DNA from: Rhizobium sp. 32-5/1
Lineage (GTDB): Bacteria > Pseudomonadota > Alphaproteobacteria > Rhizobiales > Rhizobiaceae
DNA length: 64,000 bases
NCBI RefSeq assembly: GCF_029537235.1
Contig: NZ_CP120638.1
Coordinates: 2,978,501 to 3,042,500 of the forward strand
Direction: 5' to 3'
Shown here: one piece after another, positions 18,478 to 26,773 of the stretch
Numbering within the stretch: the stretch's first letter is position 1
Layout: each line of letters opens with the position of its first letter
Notes under the pieces: generated by a model
What the model was told of the DNA's origin: nothing
Databases searched by the model: none
What the model saw: the letters and a program-made list of their open reading frames with translations, nothing else
Translations under genes and position numbers: made by a program

Positions 18478-19575
18478 ATGGCGGAGATCAGGGTCAAAAA
18501 CCTGCGCAAGGACTTCGGTGAATTTGTTGCCGTACAGGATTCAAGCTTTACCGTGGCGGACGGCGAGTTTCTGGCGCTGCTCGGACCGTCCGGCTGCGGC
18601 AAGACGACGACGCTCAGGATGATTGCCGGGCTCGAGCTGCCGACAAGCGGCCAGATCTTCCTCGATGGTGAGGATGTCAGCTTCAACCGGGCCAGCGCCC
18701 GCGATATTGCTTTCGTGTTCCAGCTGTTTGCGCTCTATCCGCATATGAATGTGCGCAAGAACATCGGCTTTCCGCTTCTCAGCCAGGGCGTGCCGAAGGC
18801 GGAGATCAAGGCGCGCGTCGAGGAGACGGCGAAACTGCTGCAGATCGGGCATATCCTTGACAAGTCCGTCTCGGGCCTTGCCGGTGGTGACCGACAGCGT
18901 GTGGCATTGGGCCGGGCAATCGTCCGGCGGCCGAAATGTTTCCTGATGGACGAACCGCTTGGCACGCTTGATGCGGAGTTCCGCGAGGTCATGGTGCATG
19001 AGCTGCGCGAGTTGCACAACCGCATCCATGCGACGACCGTTTACGTCACCCACGACCAGCACGAGGCCATGGCAATGGCTGACAAGATCGCCGTCATGAA
19101 CCACGGCATCATCGAGCAGTTCGGCACGCCGCAGGAAATTTATAACCGCCCGGCGTCCATGTATGTCGCCGACTTCATCGGCTCGCCGCCGATGAATTTC
19201 CTGAAGTTTACGGCAGGTGTTCAAAAGGGCGCGGGCTCCGTATCTTTCGATGGTGTGGAGATCGCACTGCCGGAAGTGCATCAGGATCTGGCGCCGGGCG
19301 AACTAGCGCTCGGAGTTCGGCCGGAACATATCCGTTTCAATGACAGCTCGGCTTTGCGCGGCTCGGTCTATGGCGCGGAATATCTCGGCACCAACCAGAT
19401 CGTCGCCGTCGAAACCGGCAAGGGCCTCCTGAAGGCACGCGTGTCGGCGGACCGGACATTCCGGATCGGTGAAACCGTCGGTCTCGAACTCAACAGCGAA
19501 AAACTGTCGCTGTTCGAATGCGCCTCCGGGCGCGCCGTCCAGTCATCGTTGTACACGGAGGCCCGTCATGGCTGA
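18478..19575 (+). CDS. ABC transporter ATP-binding protein 1 (unusual signature LAGGD)
   Basis: A 365-residue ATPase: Walker A GPSGCGKTT near residue 38, Q-loop FVFQLFALYPHM, Walker B CFLMDEPLGTLD, H-loop VYVTHDQHEA, and a C-terminal TOBE/MalK-type regulatory domain (GVRPEHI). The ABC signature reads LAGGDRQRVALGRA rather than LSGGQ-QR; the serine that contacts the ATP gamma-phosphate is alanine. Together with the different second ATPase encoded next, this suggests a heterodimer with one weaker site, as in other two-ATPase importers (inference). The last 8 bases overlap the next gene. Confidence 0.9.
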   Translation: MAEIRVKNLRKDFGEFVAVQDSSFTVADGEFLALLGPSGCGKTTTLRMIAGLELPTSGQIFLDGEDVSFNRASARDIAFVFQLFALYPHMNVRKNIGFPLLSQGVPKAEIKARVEETAKLLQIGHILDKSVSGLAGGDRQRVALGRAIVRRPKCFLMDEPLGTLDAEFREVMVHELRELHNRIHATTVYVTHDQHEAMAMADKIAVMNHGIIEQFGTPQEIYNRPASMYVADFIGSPPMNFLKFTAGVQKGAGSVSFDGVEIALPEVHQDLAPGELALGVRPEHIRFNDSSALRGSVYGAEYLGTNQIVAVETGKGLLKARVSADRTFRIGETVGLELNSEKLSLFECASGRAVQSSLYTEARHG

Positions 19576-20578
19576 GGTTTCCCTGCAATCCATCTCGAAG
19601 TCCTTCGGTGACAATCCGGCCGTCAGCAATTTGACGCTGACAATCAGGGACGGCGAATTCGTGGTCTTGCTTGGTCCTACCGGGGCAGGAAAGACGACCA
19701 CCCTGCGGTTGATCGCCGGGCTGGAGCGGCCGGACAAGGGCCGCGTCACGATCGGCGGACAGGACATGGCGAGCCTTGCGCCGGCCAGCCGCGACGTCGC
19801 CTTTGTCTTCCAGCAATATTCGCTCTATCCGCATCTGACGGTCTACGAGAACCTGGCTTTTCCGCTGCGTTCGCCAGCCCGCCGGATGGCTGCCGACGAG
19901 ATCGACAGGCGTGTCCGCGAAGTCGCGAAGATGGTCCGGATCGACCACAAGCTGGAAAACCGTTCAACCCGGCTTTCCGGTGGTGAAATGCAGCGCGTTG
20001 CCATCGGCCGGGCACTGGTGCGAAAGCCTGCAATCTACCTGATGGACGAACCGCTGTCATCGCTCGATGCCAAGCTGCGCGGCGAGTTGCGGCTGGAACT
20101 GAAACGCATCCAGAGCGAACTCGGCTCGACCCTGCTTTATGTGACCCATGACCAGATCGAAGCCATGACCATGGCCGATCGTATCGGCATCCTCGATAAC
20201 GGCCGGCTAGTGCAGGTCGGCACGCCGCGCGAAATCTACAGCAACCCGGCCAATCTGCATGTGGCCGCGCGCCTCGGCCAGCCGCATATCAATCTGATTC
20301 CAGCCGGGCTCGTACCGGGCGCGCAGCCGCCACCGGGCACTAAAACAGTTGGAGCGCGCACGGAACACTTGGAAATCCAGGCTGCAAACGGCAATGCCAA
20401 TGCGCAGATCGACTGGATCGAGCATCTGGGCGATCAAAGCCACCTGCACATGCGCATCGCCGGCCACAAGTTGGTGACGCTGGCCAATCCCTATGTTCCG
20501 GTCAAGCCGGGCGACAATATTACGTTGACGCTGAAGGATCCGCTCTATTTCGGTGCGGATGGGCAGCGCCTGGTGTGA
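19568..20578 (+). CDS. ABC transporter ATP-binding protein 2
   Basis: A 336-residue ATPase with canonical motifs: Walker A GPTGAGKTT, Q-loop FVFQQYSLYPHL, signature LSGGEMQRVAIGRA, Walker B IYLMDEPLSSLDAK and H-loop VTHDQIEAMT, followed by a C-terminal TOBE domain. It is full length for the MalK/UgpC family. ATG at 19568 overlaps the preceding ATPase stop by 8 bases. It would pair with ATPase 1 in the import complex; having two distinct ATPase genes in one operon is characteristic of the GlpST-type polyol importers. Confidence 0.9.
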   Translation: MAEVSLQSISKSFGDNPAVSNLTLTIRDGEFVVLLGPTGAGKTTTLRLIAGLERPDKGRVTIGGQDMASLAPASRDVAFVFQQYSLYPHLTVYENLAFPLRSPARRMAADEIDRRVREVAKMVRIDHKLENRSTRLSGGEMQRVAIGRALVRKPAIYLMDEPLSSLDAKLRGELRLELKRIQSELGSTLLYVTHDQIEAMTMADRIGILDNGRLVQVGTPREIYSNPANLHVAARLGQPHINLIPAGLVPGAQPPPGTKTVGARTEHLEIQAANGNANAQIDWIEHLGDQSHLHMRIAGHKLVTLANPYVPVKPGDNITLTLKDPLYFGADGQRLV

Positions 20579-20650
20579 TGCACAACACGCGATTGCTTTC
20601 CTTGCCGCCAGCGGAAAGGATGCCGATCAAAACCGCACTGGATGAATGCG

Positions 20651-22294
20651 ATGAAACACTTCTTCAACGTCAAGGAAAACATCGTTACCGAAGCGCTGGA
20701 CGGCCTTCTGCGCACCTCGCCGGCAGGCATGCTCGCGCGCCTCGACAGCTATCCGGATATCAAGGTGATCGTTCGTGCCGACTGGGACAAGTCGCGTGTT
20801 GCGGTGATTTCCGGCGGCGGTGCCGGTCATGAGCCGTCGCATGCCGGCTTCGTCGGCAAGGGCATGCTGACGGCGGCGGTATCAGGGGAAATCTTTGCGT
20901 CGCCCAGCGTCGATGCGGTTCTTACTGCCATCCGGGCGGTCACCGGCAAGCCGGGTTGCCTGCTGATCGTCAAGAATTACACCGGCGACCGCCTGAACTT
21001 CGGTCTGGCAGCGGAAAAGGCCCGTGCAGAGGGTTTCGATGTCGAGATGGTCATCCTTGCGGACGACATCGCGTTGCCTGATATCAACCAGCCGCGCGGG
21101 GTGGCCGGCACGCTTTTCGTCCACAAGATCGCCGGTTATCTGGCTGAAAACGGAAAATCGCTGGCCGACGTCGCTGCGGCGGCACGTGCAGCGTCCGGTG
21201 ATATCGTCTCGCTCGGCGTTTCCTTCTCCTCCTGCTCGATCCCGGGCCAAGCCTACGAGGAGCGCCTCGGGTCTCAGGAGGGGAGCTTGGCCTCGGCATC
21301 CATGGTGAGCCGGGCGTCGAGCGGATCGCTGTCCAGCGGGCGGACGAGATCGTCGCGATCATGACGGAGCGGCTGTCGGCTGCCATGCAGGCTGACGCGC
21401 GCTACTGCCTGCTGATCAACAATCTCGGCGCCGTGCCGCCGGTGGAAATGACGCTGATCGCCCATGCGGTCCTATCCTCGCCTTTTGCAAAGAGCATCGC
21501 CCTGACGATCGGGCCGGCACCGCTGATGACGGCGCTGAATATGAATGGCTTCTCGCTGTCGCTGATCCGACTCGACGCGGCGCGGGAAGAAGCGTTGGGC
21601 TTCCCCGTCGCACCGCATGCCTGGGTTCCACCGGTGATTGTCCATGACGTGGCGATCCTGCCAGTACCGGCAGTCCCGGCCGGTTCGCAGCGGGCACCGG
21701 CGAGCCAGGATGCGGTGGTCGAGAAGGTGTTGACGACGGTCTGTGAAAGACTGATCTCGATCGAGGCCGAGCTCAACCGTCTGGATGCAAAAGCCGGCGA
21801 CGGCGATACCGGCTCGACAGTCGCGACCGGCGCGCGCAGCCTGCTTGCGCAGAAGGACCGGCTGCCGCTTGCCGATCCGGCAGCCCTTCTCGCCGTTGTC
21901 GGTGATACGCTTGGGACGGTGATGGGCGGGTCGAGTGGTGTTCTTCTGTCCATCTTCTTCACCGCCGCTGGAAAGGCACAGGCGGAAAAAGGCGATATGG
22001 CTGCAGCCCTGCTGTCGGGGCTGGAGCGCATGACCTTTACGGCGGCGCAAAGCCGGGCGATCGGACCATGGTCGATGCGCTGGAACCGGCCCTGAAGGCT
22101 CTGGTGAGTGGTGGCATTCAGGCGGCATCTGTCGCTTCGGCGAAGGGGCTGAGGCAACCGAGTCGATGCGCAAGGCCAAAGCTGGCCGTTCGGCCTATAT
22201 CGCAGAACGCGAACTCGACGGTGTGATGGACCCCGGCGCCTATGCTGTGGCGCAGGTTTTTGCAGCACTCGCCGGTTTGCTGGAGCCCGCATGA
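20651..22294 (+). CDS. Dihydroxyacetone kinase, DhaK-DhaL fusion (three single-base frameshifts)
   Basis: About 548 residues after repair: an N-terminal DAK1 domain (residues 1-330) with GGGAGHEPSHAGFVGKGML and the substrate-binding His in LGIHGEPG, joined to a C-terminal DAK2 domain with the Mg-ATP motif AKAGDGDTGSTV. This is the layout of ATP-dependent single-chain kinases for dihydroxyacetone and of related tetrulose kinases. The frame breaks at 21280-21283 (G4), 22036-22038 (T3) and 22145-22148 (G4); adding one base at each restores family sequence throughout. ATG at 20642 is an alternative start; MKHFFN at 20651 fits relatives better. The stop overlaps dhaL as ATGA. Confidence 0.87.
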
Positions 22295-22929
22295 ACGCTA
22301 CCGCTCAAATTGCTCAGTCGCCTGTCTCCGTCTCGATCGGCGCTTTGATCGAGAGGTGCCGATCGGAAATCGCCACCCATGCGGATCGCCTGAACGGACT
22401 TGATTGCGCTATCGGCGACGGCGATCACGGGACAAACATGCTGCGTGGTTTCGACGCGCTGCTTGCCGAGCGCGAACTGCTCAATGCCCTGCCGATTGAC
22501 GAAACACTGGTTGAGGCTGGTCGAATTCTCGTCATGACGATCGGCGGTGCCTCAGGCCCGCTTTATGGCACCCTTCTGATTGAGCTTGGCAGGGCGCTTG
22601 GAAGCGGCGTCGTGAACAATGAATTTTCGAGCGCATTCCAGCAGGCGGTGGACGCCGTTGCAAAACGAGGCAAATCAAAGGGCGGCGACAAGACGCTGCT
22701 TGACGTTCTTTATCCAGTTGCTGATCTCTTGGATGAGCAGCACGATATCGAAGGCCTGCCAGGTATGGCATTCGCGTTTGCAGAGAGCACGGTTCCCCTG
22801 CAAGCCATGCGGGGACGGGCATCGTTTCTTGGCGAGCGGTCCATCGGCCATATGGACCCCGGTGCGGCGAGTTGCGCGCTTCTGATTGCGGCTGTCTGCC
22901 GCGCGTTGAACGAAGGATGCAGGGCATGA
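22291..22929 (+). CDS. dhaL: Dihydroxyacetone kinase subunit DhaL
   Basis: A 212-residue single-domain DhaL, the ADP-binding subunit of PTS-type dihydroxyacetone kinase. The nucleotide/Mg2+ motif LDCAIGDGDHGTNMLRGFD is exact for this family, and TIGGASGPLYGTL and KRGKSKGGDKTLLDVLYP follow as expected. In the PTS type, bound ADP is rephosphorylated in place by DhaM. It overlaps the fused kinase before it and dhaM after it by 4 bases each, so the operon encodes both an ATP-type fused kinase and a PTS-type set. Confidence 0.92.
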   Translation: MNATAQIAQSPVSVSIGALIERCRSEIATHADRLNGLDCAIGDGDHGTNMLRGFDALLAERELLNALPIDETLVEAGRILVMTIGGASGPLYGTLLIELGRALGSGVVNNEFSSAFQQAVDAVAKRGKSKGGDKTLLDVLYPVADLLDEQHDIEGLPGMAFAFAESTVPLQAMRGRASFLGERSIGHMDPGAASCALLIAAVCRALNEGCRA

Positions 22930-23327
22930 GCGCCGCCACCAACAATGTCGGCATCGTCATCGTCTCCCATTCGCCGCTGATCGCCAGGGGTGCCGCGGAC
23001 ATGGTTCGCCAGATGGTCGGCGATAGCGTCCCGCTTGCCTGGTGCGGCGGCAATCCGGCCGGAGGACTGGGGACGGACATGGCCGCCATCCTTCAGGCGA
23101 TCGAGGATGCCTGGTCGGACGCAGGTGTTGCAATCTTCGTTGATCTGGGTGGTGCGGAAACCAACAGCGAGATGGCCGTCGAGGCCATTGGTGCGCCGCG
23201 TTCGGCCCTGATTGCGATCTGCAACGCGCCGATCGTCGAAGGCGCGGTGATGGCCGCGGCCGAAGCGTCGGGCGGCGCATCGCTGGCACGGGTCGTTGCG
23301 ACTGCCGAGGAGCTTTCGCCGTCATGA
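22926..23327 (+). CDS. dhaM: PTS phosphoryl donor subunit DhaM (IIA domain only)
   Basis: A 133-residue EIIA-mannose-like protein. The phospho-accepting His lies in GIVIVSHSPLIARGAADMV at the N-terminus, and FVDLGGAETNSEMA is the conserved middle. It passes phosphate from HPr to the ADP on DhaL. In E. coli DhaM is a fusion of IIA, HPr and an EI-like domain; here the three parts are separate overlapping genes. ATGA overlap at both ends. Confidence 0.88.
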   Translation: MSAATNNVGIVIVSHSPLIARGAADMVRQMVGDSVPLAWCGGNPAGGLGTDMAAILQAIEDAWSDAGVAIFVDLGGAETNSEMAVEAIGAPRSALIAICNAPIVEGAVMAAAEASGGASLARVVATAEELSPS

Positions 23328-23686
23328 CGGAGAAACGAACGTGTTTGCAGGCAGAGCTATCCTCGCCGGGCGCGCAGGCTTCCGTCGAGCTGTTGATCAC
23401 CCATGGTGTCGGCCTGCATGCACGTCCCTCGGTGTTGTTTACCCGGCTTGCCAAGAGCTTTCCGTGCACGATCGAGATCGAAGTCAATCGCTCAGGTCTC
23501 TGGCTGAGTGCAAAGAGCATCGTGAAGGTCATGGGCGCACGGATTCGCAAGGGATCGACCCTGCGTATCCGTGCCAGTGGTCTGCGGGCCGAAGAGGCGA
23601 TCCGCGGTCTGGAAGCGCTTTTTGCAAACGACTTCGGCGAAGTCCAGGATCCAGCCGGGGAAGCATCGCATGTCCGGGGCGCGTGA
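23324..23686 (+). CDS. HPr-family phosphocarrier protein in dha operon
   Basis: A 120-residue protein whose core (residues 20-105) is HPr: the phosphorylatable His32 in GVGLHARPSVLF, then LWLSAKSIVKVMGARI covering the Ser46 region. About 20 extra residues lie on each side of the HPr fold, perhaps remnants of linkers from a DhaM-type fusion. It would relay phosphate from the adjacent enzyme I to DhaM. The start overlaps dhaM by 4 bases and its end overlaps enzyme I by 17. Confidence 0.87.
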   Translation: MTEKRTCLQAELSSPGAQASVELLITHGVGLHARPSVLFTRLAKSFPCTIEIEVNRSGLWLSAKSIVKVMGARIRKGSTLRIRASGLRAEEAIRGLEALFANDFGEVQDPAGEASHVRGA

Positions 23687-25262
23687 CCTTCCTGGGCGGA
23701 GCTGGCGTGGACAAGGCAATGGCATCGGCCTTGCCGTCGGTGCGGTCCACATCGGGCCGAATCCTGTTGTCGCAGTTCCGGTTGCCCATCCTGGCGATCC
23801 GCAAATCCTGGCGGCTGCTATCGAAACGGCCATTGCCGATCTCCAGGCACTGATGGCGGCTGCCGATCCGCACAGCCGCAATATTCTGGAATTCCAGGTG
23901 GAGATGCTCTCCGATCCCGCAATCCGCGATATCGGTTCCGATCGGGCGGACGATGGAACAGGGACCGTTCTGGCCTGGGTTTCCGCAATCGAAGACTATA
24001 TTGCCGGCTTTGAAAGCTCGGACGACGACGATATCTGCGCTCGGGCCGTTGATGTAATCGACATTCGCAACCGCGTCCTGGGCGCGCTGAACGGAACAAG
24101 GGCGGATGACTTCCCCGCAGGATCAATTTTTGTCGGCGCGGACATCGCCCCCAGCCTCTTTCTGACCCACGACTGGACGAGCGGTGGCGGCATAGCCTTG
24201 AGCGCCGGCAGCACCGCGAGCCATGTCGCGATGCTCGCCCGCGCCCGGTCAGTGCCCATGGTCGTTGGCCTTGGACCTGTCCCGCTGGAAAATGGTATGC
24301 GGCTGATGGTCGACGGCATCAGGGGAATTGTTCTGCCTGAGCCAACAGAAACGGATATTGCAGAAGCCTTGTGTTCCATCGAAATTACAAGCGCGTCGGC
24401 GGCCAAGTCAAATCTTCCACCGGACGGCGAAATCAAGAGTGGCATGACTTGCCTGGTCAACATCGGCCATCCGGCGGAACTCGCTGCCGTGAGCGCCGAC
24501 TGCGCGGGTATCGGCCTGCTGCGCAGCGAGTTCCTGATGTCTTCCACTGCCGATCTTGCCAACGAGGAGCGGCAATATCGTCTCTATGGTGAGGCCTTGT
24601 CCTGGGCAGGCGAGCGGCCGGTTACGGTGCGGCTGCTGGATCTGGGCGGTGACAAGGCACTTGGCGGGTTTGGTGCCAACGAACGCAATCCGTTCCTTGG
24701 AATGAGGGGCATCCGGCTGCTTCTTGCGCATCCGGATCTGCTCCGGGTGCAGGCACGCGCCTTGCTCCGTGCGGCGGTCCTTGGCAACCTCAAGGTCATG
24801 CTGCCGATGGTCACGGTTGCGTCCGAAATCACAGTGACGCGGCGCATCTTTGCGGAAGAGGCGGAGGGGCTTGCGAGACGGCATGTGGCGTCGCGCATGC
24901 CGGATATCGGCATGATGGTCGAGGTTCCGGCGGCAGCCTTGATGCTCGATCGTTTCGAGAATGCGGATTTCTTTTCGCTGGGGACCAATGATCTTGCCCA
25001 ATATCTGAGCGCGGCAGCGCGGGACAGCGCCGCGGCTTCCAGCCTCTATGAGCAAACGCGGCCGGCGCTGCTGCGGTTGATCCGCCAAACGGTAGCGATG
25101 GCGGACATGATGGGCAAGCCGATCGGCATTTGTGGCGACCTTGCCGGCATTCCGGATGCGTTGTCGGAACTGCTGGCCTGTGGCCTCAAGCAGTTTTCCG
25201 TTGCTCCCCAGCAGCTTGCGGCCCTAAAGACAGCGCTTCATCACACCAAGACGGGAAGCTGA
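23670..25262 (+). CDS. PTS enzyme I (PEP-protein phosphotransferase) of dha operon
   Basis: A 530-residue enzyme I with all landmarks: the phosphohistidine in GSTASHVAMLARARSVPMV, the PEP-binding TVRLLDLGGDKAL, NPFLGMRGIRLLL, and the C-terminal FFSLGTNDLAQYLSAAARD with PIGICGDLAG. It is slightly shorter than the typical 570, mainly in the N-terminal HPr-binding part. It takes phosphate from PEP and hands it to HPr. GGGGAAG precedes ATG 23670 at proper distance, so the start inside the HPr gene is credible and a frame error at this junction is not needed. Confidence 0.9.
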   Translation: MSGARDLPGRSWRGQGNGIGLAVGAVHIGPNPVVAVPVAHPGDPQILAAAIETAIADLQALMAAADPHSRNILEFQVEMLSDPAIRDIGSDRADDGTGTVLAWVSAIEDYIAGFESSDDDDICARAVDVIDIRNRVLGALNGTRADDFPAGSIFVGADIAPSLFLTHDWTSGGGIALSAGSTASHVAMLARARSVPMVVGLGPVPLENGMRLMVDGIRGIVLPEPTETDIAEALCSIEITSASAAKSNLPPDGEIKSGMTCLVNIGHPAELAAVSADCAGIGLLRSEFLMSSTADLANEERQYRLYGEALSWAGERPVTVRLLDLGGDKALGGFGANERNPFLGMRGIRLLLAHPDLLRVQARALLRAAVLGNLKVMLPMVTVASEITVTRRIFAEEAEGLARRHVASRMPDIGMMVEVPAAALMLDRFENADFFSLGTNDLAQYLSAAARDSAAASSLYEQTRPALLRLIRQTVAMADMMGKPIGICGDLAGIPDALSELLACGLKQFSVAPQQLAALKTALHHTKTGS

Positions 25263-25264
25263 CA

Positions 25265-25675
25265 ATGGCGCGCGACGCAAATGAGGATGCGATCACCGCC
25301 TATAAGGCCATCCTTGCGACGATCATAGATAATCGTCCCTCTGGGACACGGCAGCGACTGGCCGCGGCACTGGGCAAACACCGCAGCTTTGTCACGCAGA
25401 TTACCAGCCCCAGCTATTCCACGCCGCTGCCAGCCAGGCATCTCGCGACGATCTTTCAGGTCTGCCACGTCAGCAAGGGCGAGCAGGACCGTTTCCTCGA
25501 GGCCTATCAATTGGCCCATCCGGGAAAACTGCCCGATCTCGGGCATGCCGCCGGGTTGCGGCAATTGACGCTGATGGTTGCCGATTTCGGAGATGACAAG
25601 AAGAATCAGATGCTCGATGAGGCCATCCAGGATTTCGTCCAGAAGATGGTCTCTCTATCGCGTGAGGCCGATTAG
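25265..25675 (+). CDS. Small HTH-like protein in dha operon (136 aa)
   Basis: A 136-residue protein 2 bases after enzyme I. The middle (GTRQRLAAALGKHRSFVTQIT, then PLPARHLATIFQVCHVS) looks like a lambda-repressor-type helix-turn-helix with an unusual recognition loop, followed by a helical C-terminus (KNQMLDEAIQDFVQKMV). No effector domain is present. Its position inside a polycistron with both kinase types suggests a dedicated regulator of the operon, possibly sensing PTS phosphorylation state, but this is inference; I do not recognise a named family. Confidence 0.7.
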   Translation: MARDANEDAITAYKAILATIIDNRPSGTRQRLAAALGKHRSFVTQITSPSYSTPLPARHLATIFQVCHVSKGEQDRFLEAYQLAHPGKLPDLGHAAGLRQLTLMVADFGDDKKNQMLDEAIQDFVQKMVSLSREAD

Positions 25676-25767
25676 AATGCGGGCTGCCGTGGTTTTGGGA
25701 AAAGACAATACAGGGACGGGGCTGGCAAATTGCGGTTGCTCGGATACGATTGTTTCCGGGGAGATCG

Positions 25768-26763
25768 ATGAAGAAATTCATGAACGATGCGGGATCGCTG
25801 GCCGCCGACAGCCTGGAGGGCTTTGTTGCTGCGCATGAGGATCTCGTCGCGTTCGGGCAGGGACGAAAACACATTCGTCGTCGGGTGTTTACCCCCGGTA
25901 AGGTTGCGGTCATCGCCGGTGGAGGTGCAGGCCACGAGCCGATGCACGTCGGCTTTATCGGCAAGGGCATGCTGGATGCCGCCTGTACCGGACATGTCTT
26001 CACGTCGCCGACGCCGGATCAGATACTCGGTGCCATCCAGGAGGCCGACAATGGCGCGGGCGTGCTTCTGATCGTCAAGAATTATGATGGCGACCTGATG
26101 AATTTCGAGATGGCGGCGGAGATGGCCGTATCTTCGGGTTCACACCGGATCGAAACATTGATCGTCAATGATGATATCGCGATCGAGCGGACCGCGCGCG
26201 GTACAGGACGCCGCGGCGTCGCGGGCACGCTTATCGTCGAGAAGATTGTCGGCGCTGCCGCCGAAGGCGGTGTCGATCTCGCGACGCTGAAGACGGTCGG
26301 TGAAGCAGCCATTGCCGCGACGCGGACCATGGGGGTCGCGTTGCGCGGTGCAACGGTGCCGCAGATAACGCGGGAGACTTTCGCGCTTGGTGACGACGAG
26401 ATGGAGGTCGGTGTCGGCATCCATGGTGAGCCAGGCCGGTCGCGCCAGAAGATTACCGATGCTTCCACTATTGCGACCTTGGTCTGCAACCAGATACTCG
26501 CTGATCTGGCGCCTGCCGAAGGACAGCGCATCCTGCTCCTCGTCAATGGCCTCGGAGGAACGCCACCCTCCGAACTTTACGTCATGTTCGGCCTTGCCCG
26601 GCGCTTTTTCGAAGCGCGCGGCCTGGTGGTCTCGCGCAGGCTCGTGGGAACCTATGCAACGTCGCTCGACATGGCCGGCATGTCGATCACGGTGACGCTG
26701 CTGGACGATGCGCTGACGACTTTGTGGGATGCGCCTGTAAGCACAGCTGCGTTACGTTGGTAA
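25768..26763 (+). CDS. dhaK: Dihydroxyacetone kinase subunit DhaK (stand-alone)
   Basis: A 331-residue DhaK, the ketose-binding subunit of PTS-type dihydroxyacetone kinase. GGGAGHEPMHVGFIGKGMLDAA and LIVKNYDGDLMNFEMA are conserved, and VGVGIHGEPG contains the His that forms a hemiaminal with the substrate. GGGGAGATCG precedes ATG 25768. It completes the DhaK-DhaL-DhaM set, although separated from dhaL by dhaM, HPr, EI and the HTH gene; the 92-base gap before it could hold an internal promoter. It ends 10 bases from the convergent oxidoreductase gene. Confidence 0.92.
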   Translation: MKKFMNDAGSLAADSLEGFVAAHEDLVAFGQGRKHIRRRVFTPGKVAVIAGGGAGHEPMHVGFIGKGMLDAACTGHVFTSPTPDQILGAIQEADNGAGVLLIVKNYDGDLMNFEMAAEMAVSSGSHRIETLIVNDDIAIERTARGTGRRGVAGTLIVEKIVGAAAEGGVDLATLKTVGEAAIAATRTMGVALRGATVPQITRETFALGDDEMEVGVGIHGEPGRSRQKITDASTIATLVCNQILADLAPAEGQRILLLVNGLGGTPPSELYVMFGLARRFFEARGLVVSRRLVGTYATSLDMAGMSITVTLLDDALTTLWDAPVSTAALRW

Positions 26764-26773
26764 GTCATAGATT

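Noticed and set aside
23324-23690. A DhaM-HPr-EI fusion split by frame errors
   Set aside because: Both junctions have ordinary overlapping starts with ribosome sites (ATGA at dhaM-HPr; GGGGAAG before EI). The HPr-to-EI frame change is in the opposite sense to the single-base losses seen elsewhere, so separate genes are more likely. An error at dhaM-HPr cannot be fully excluded.
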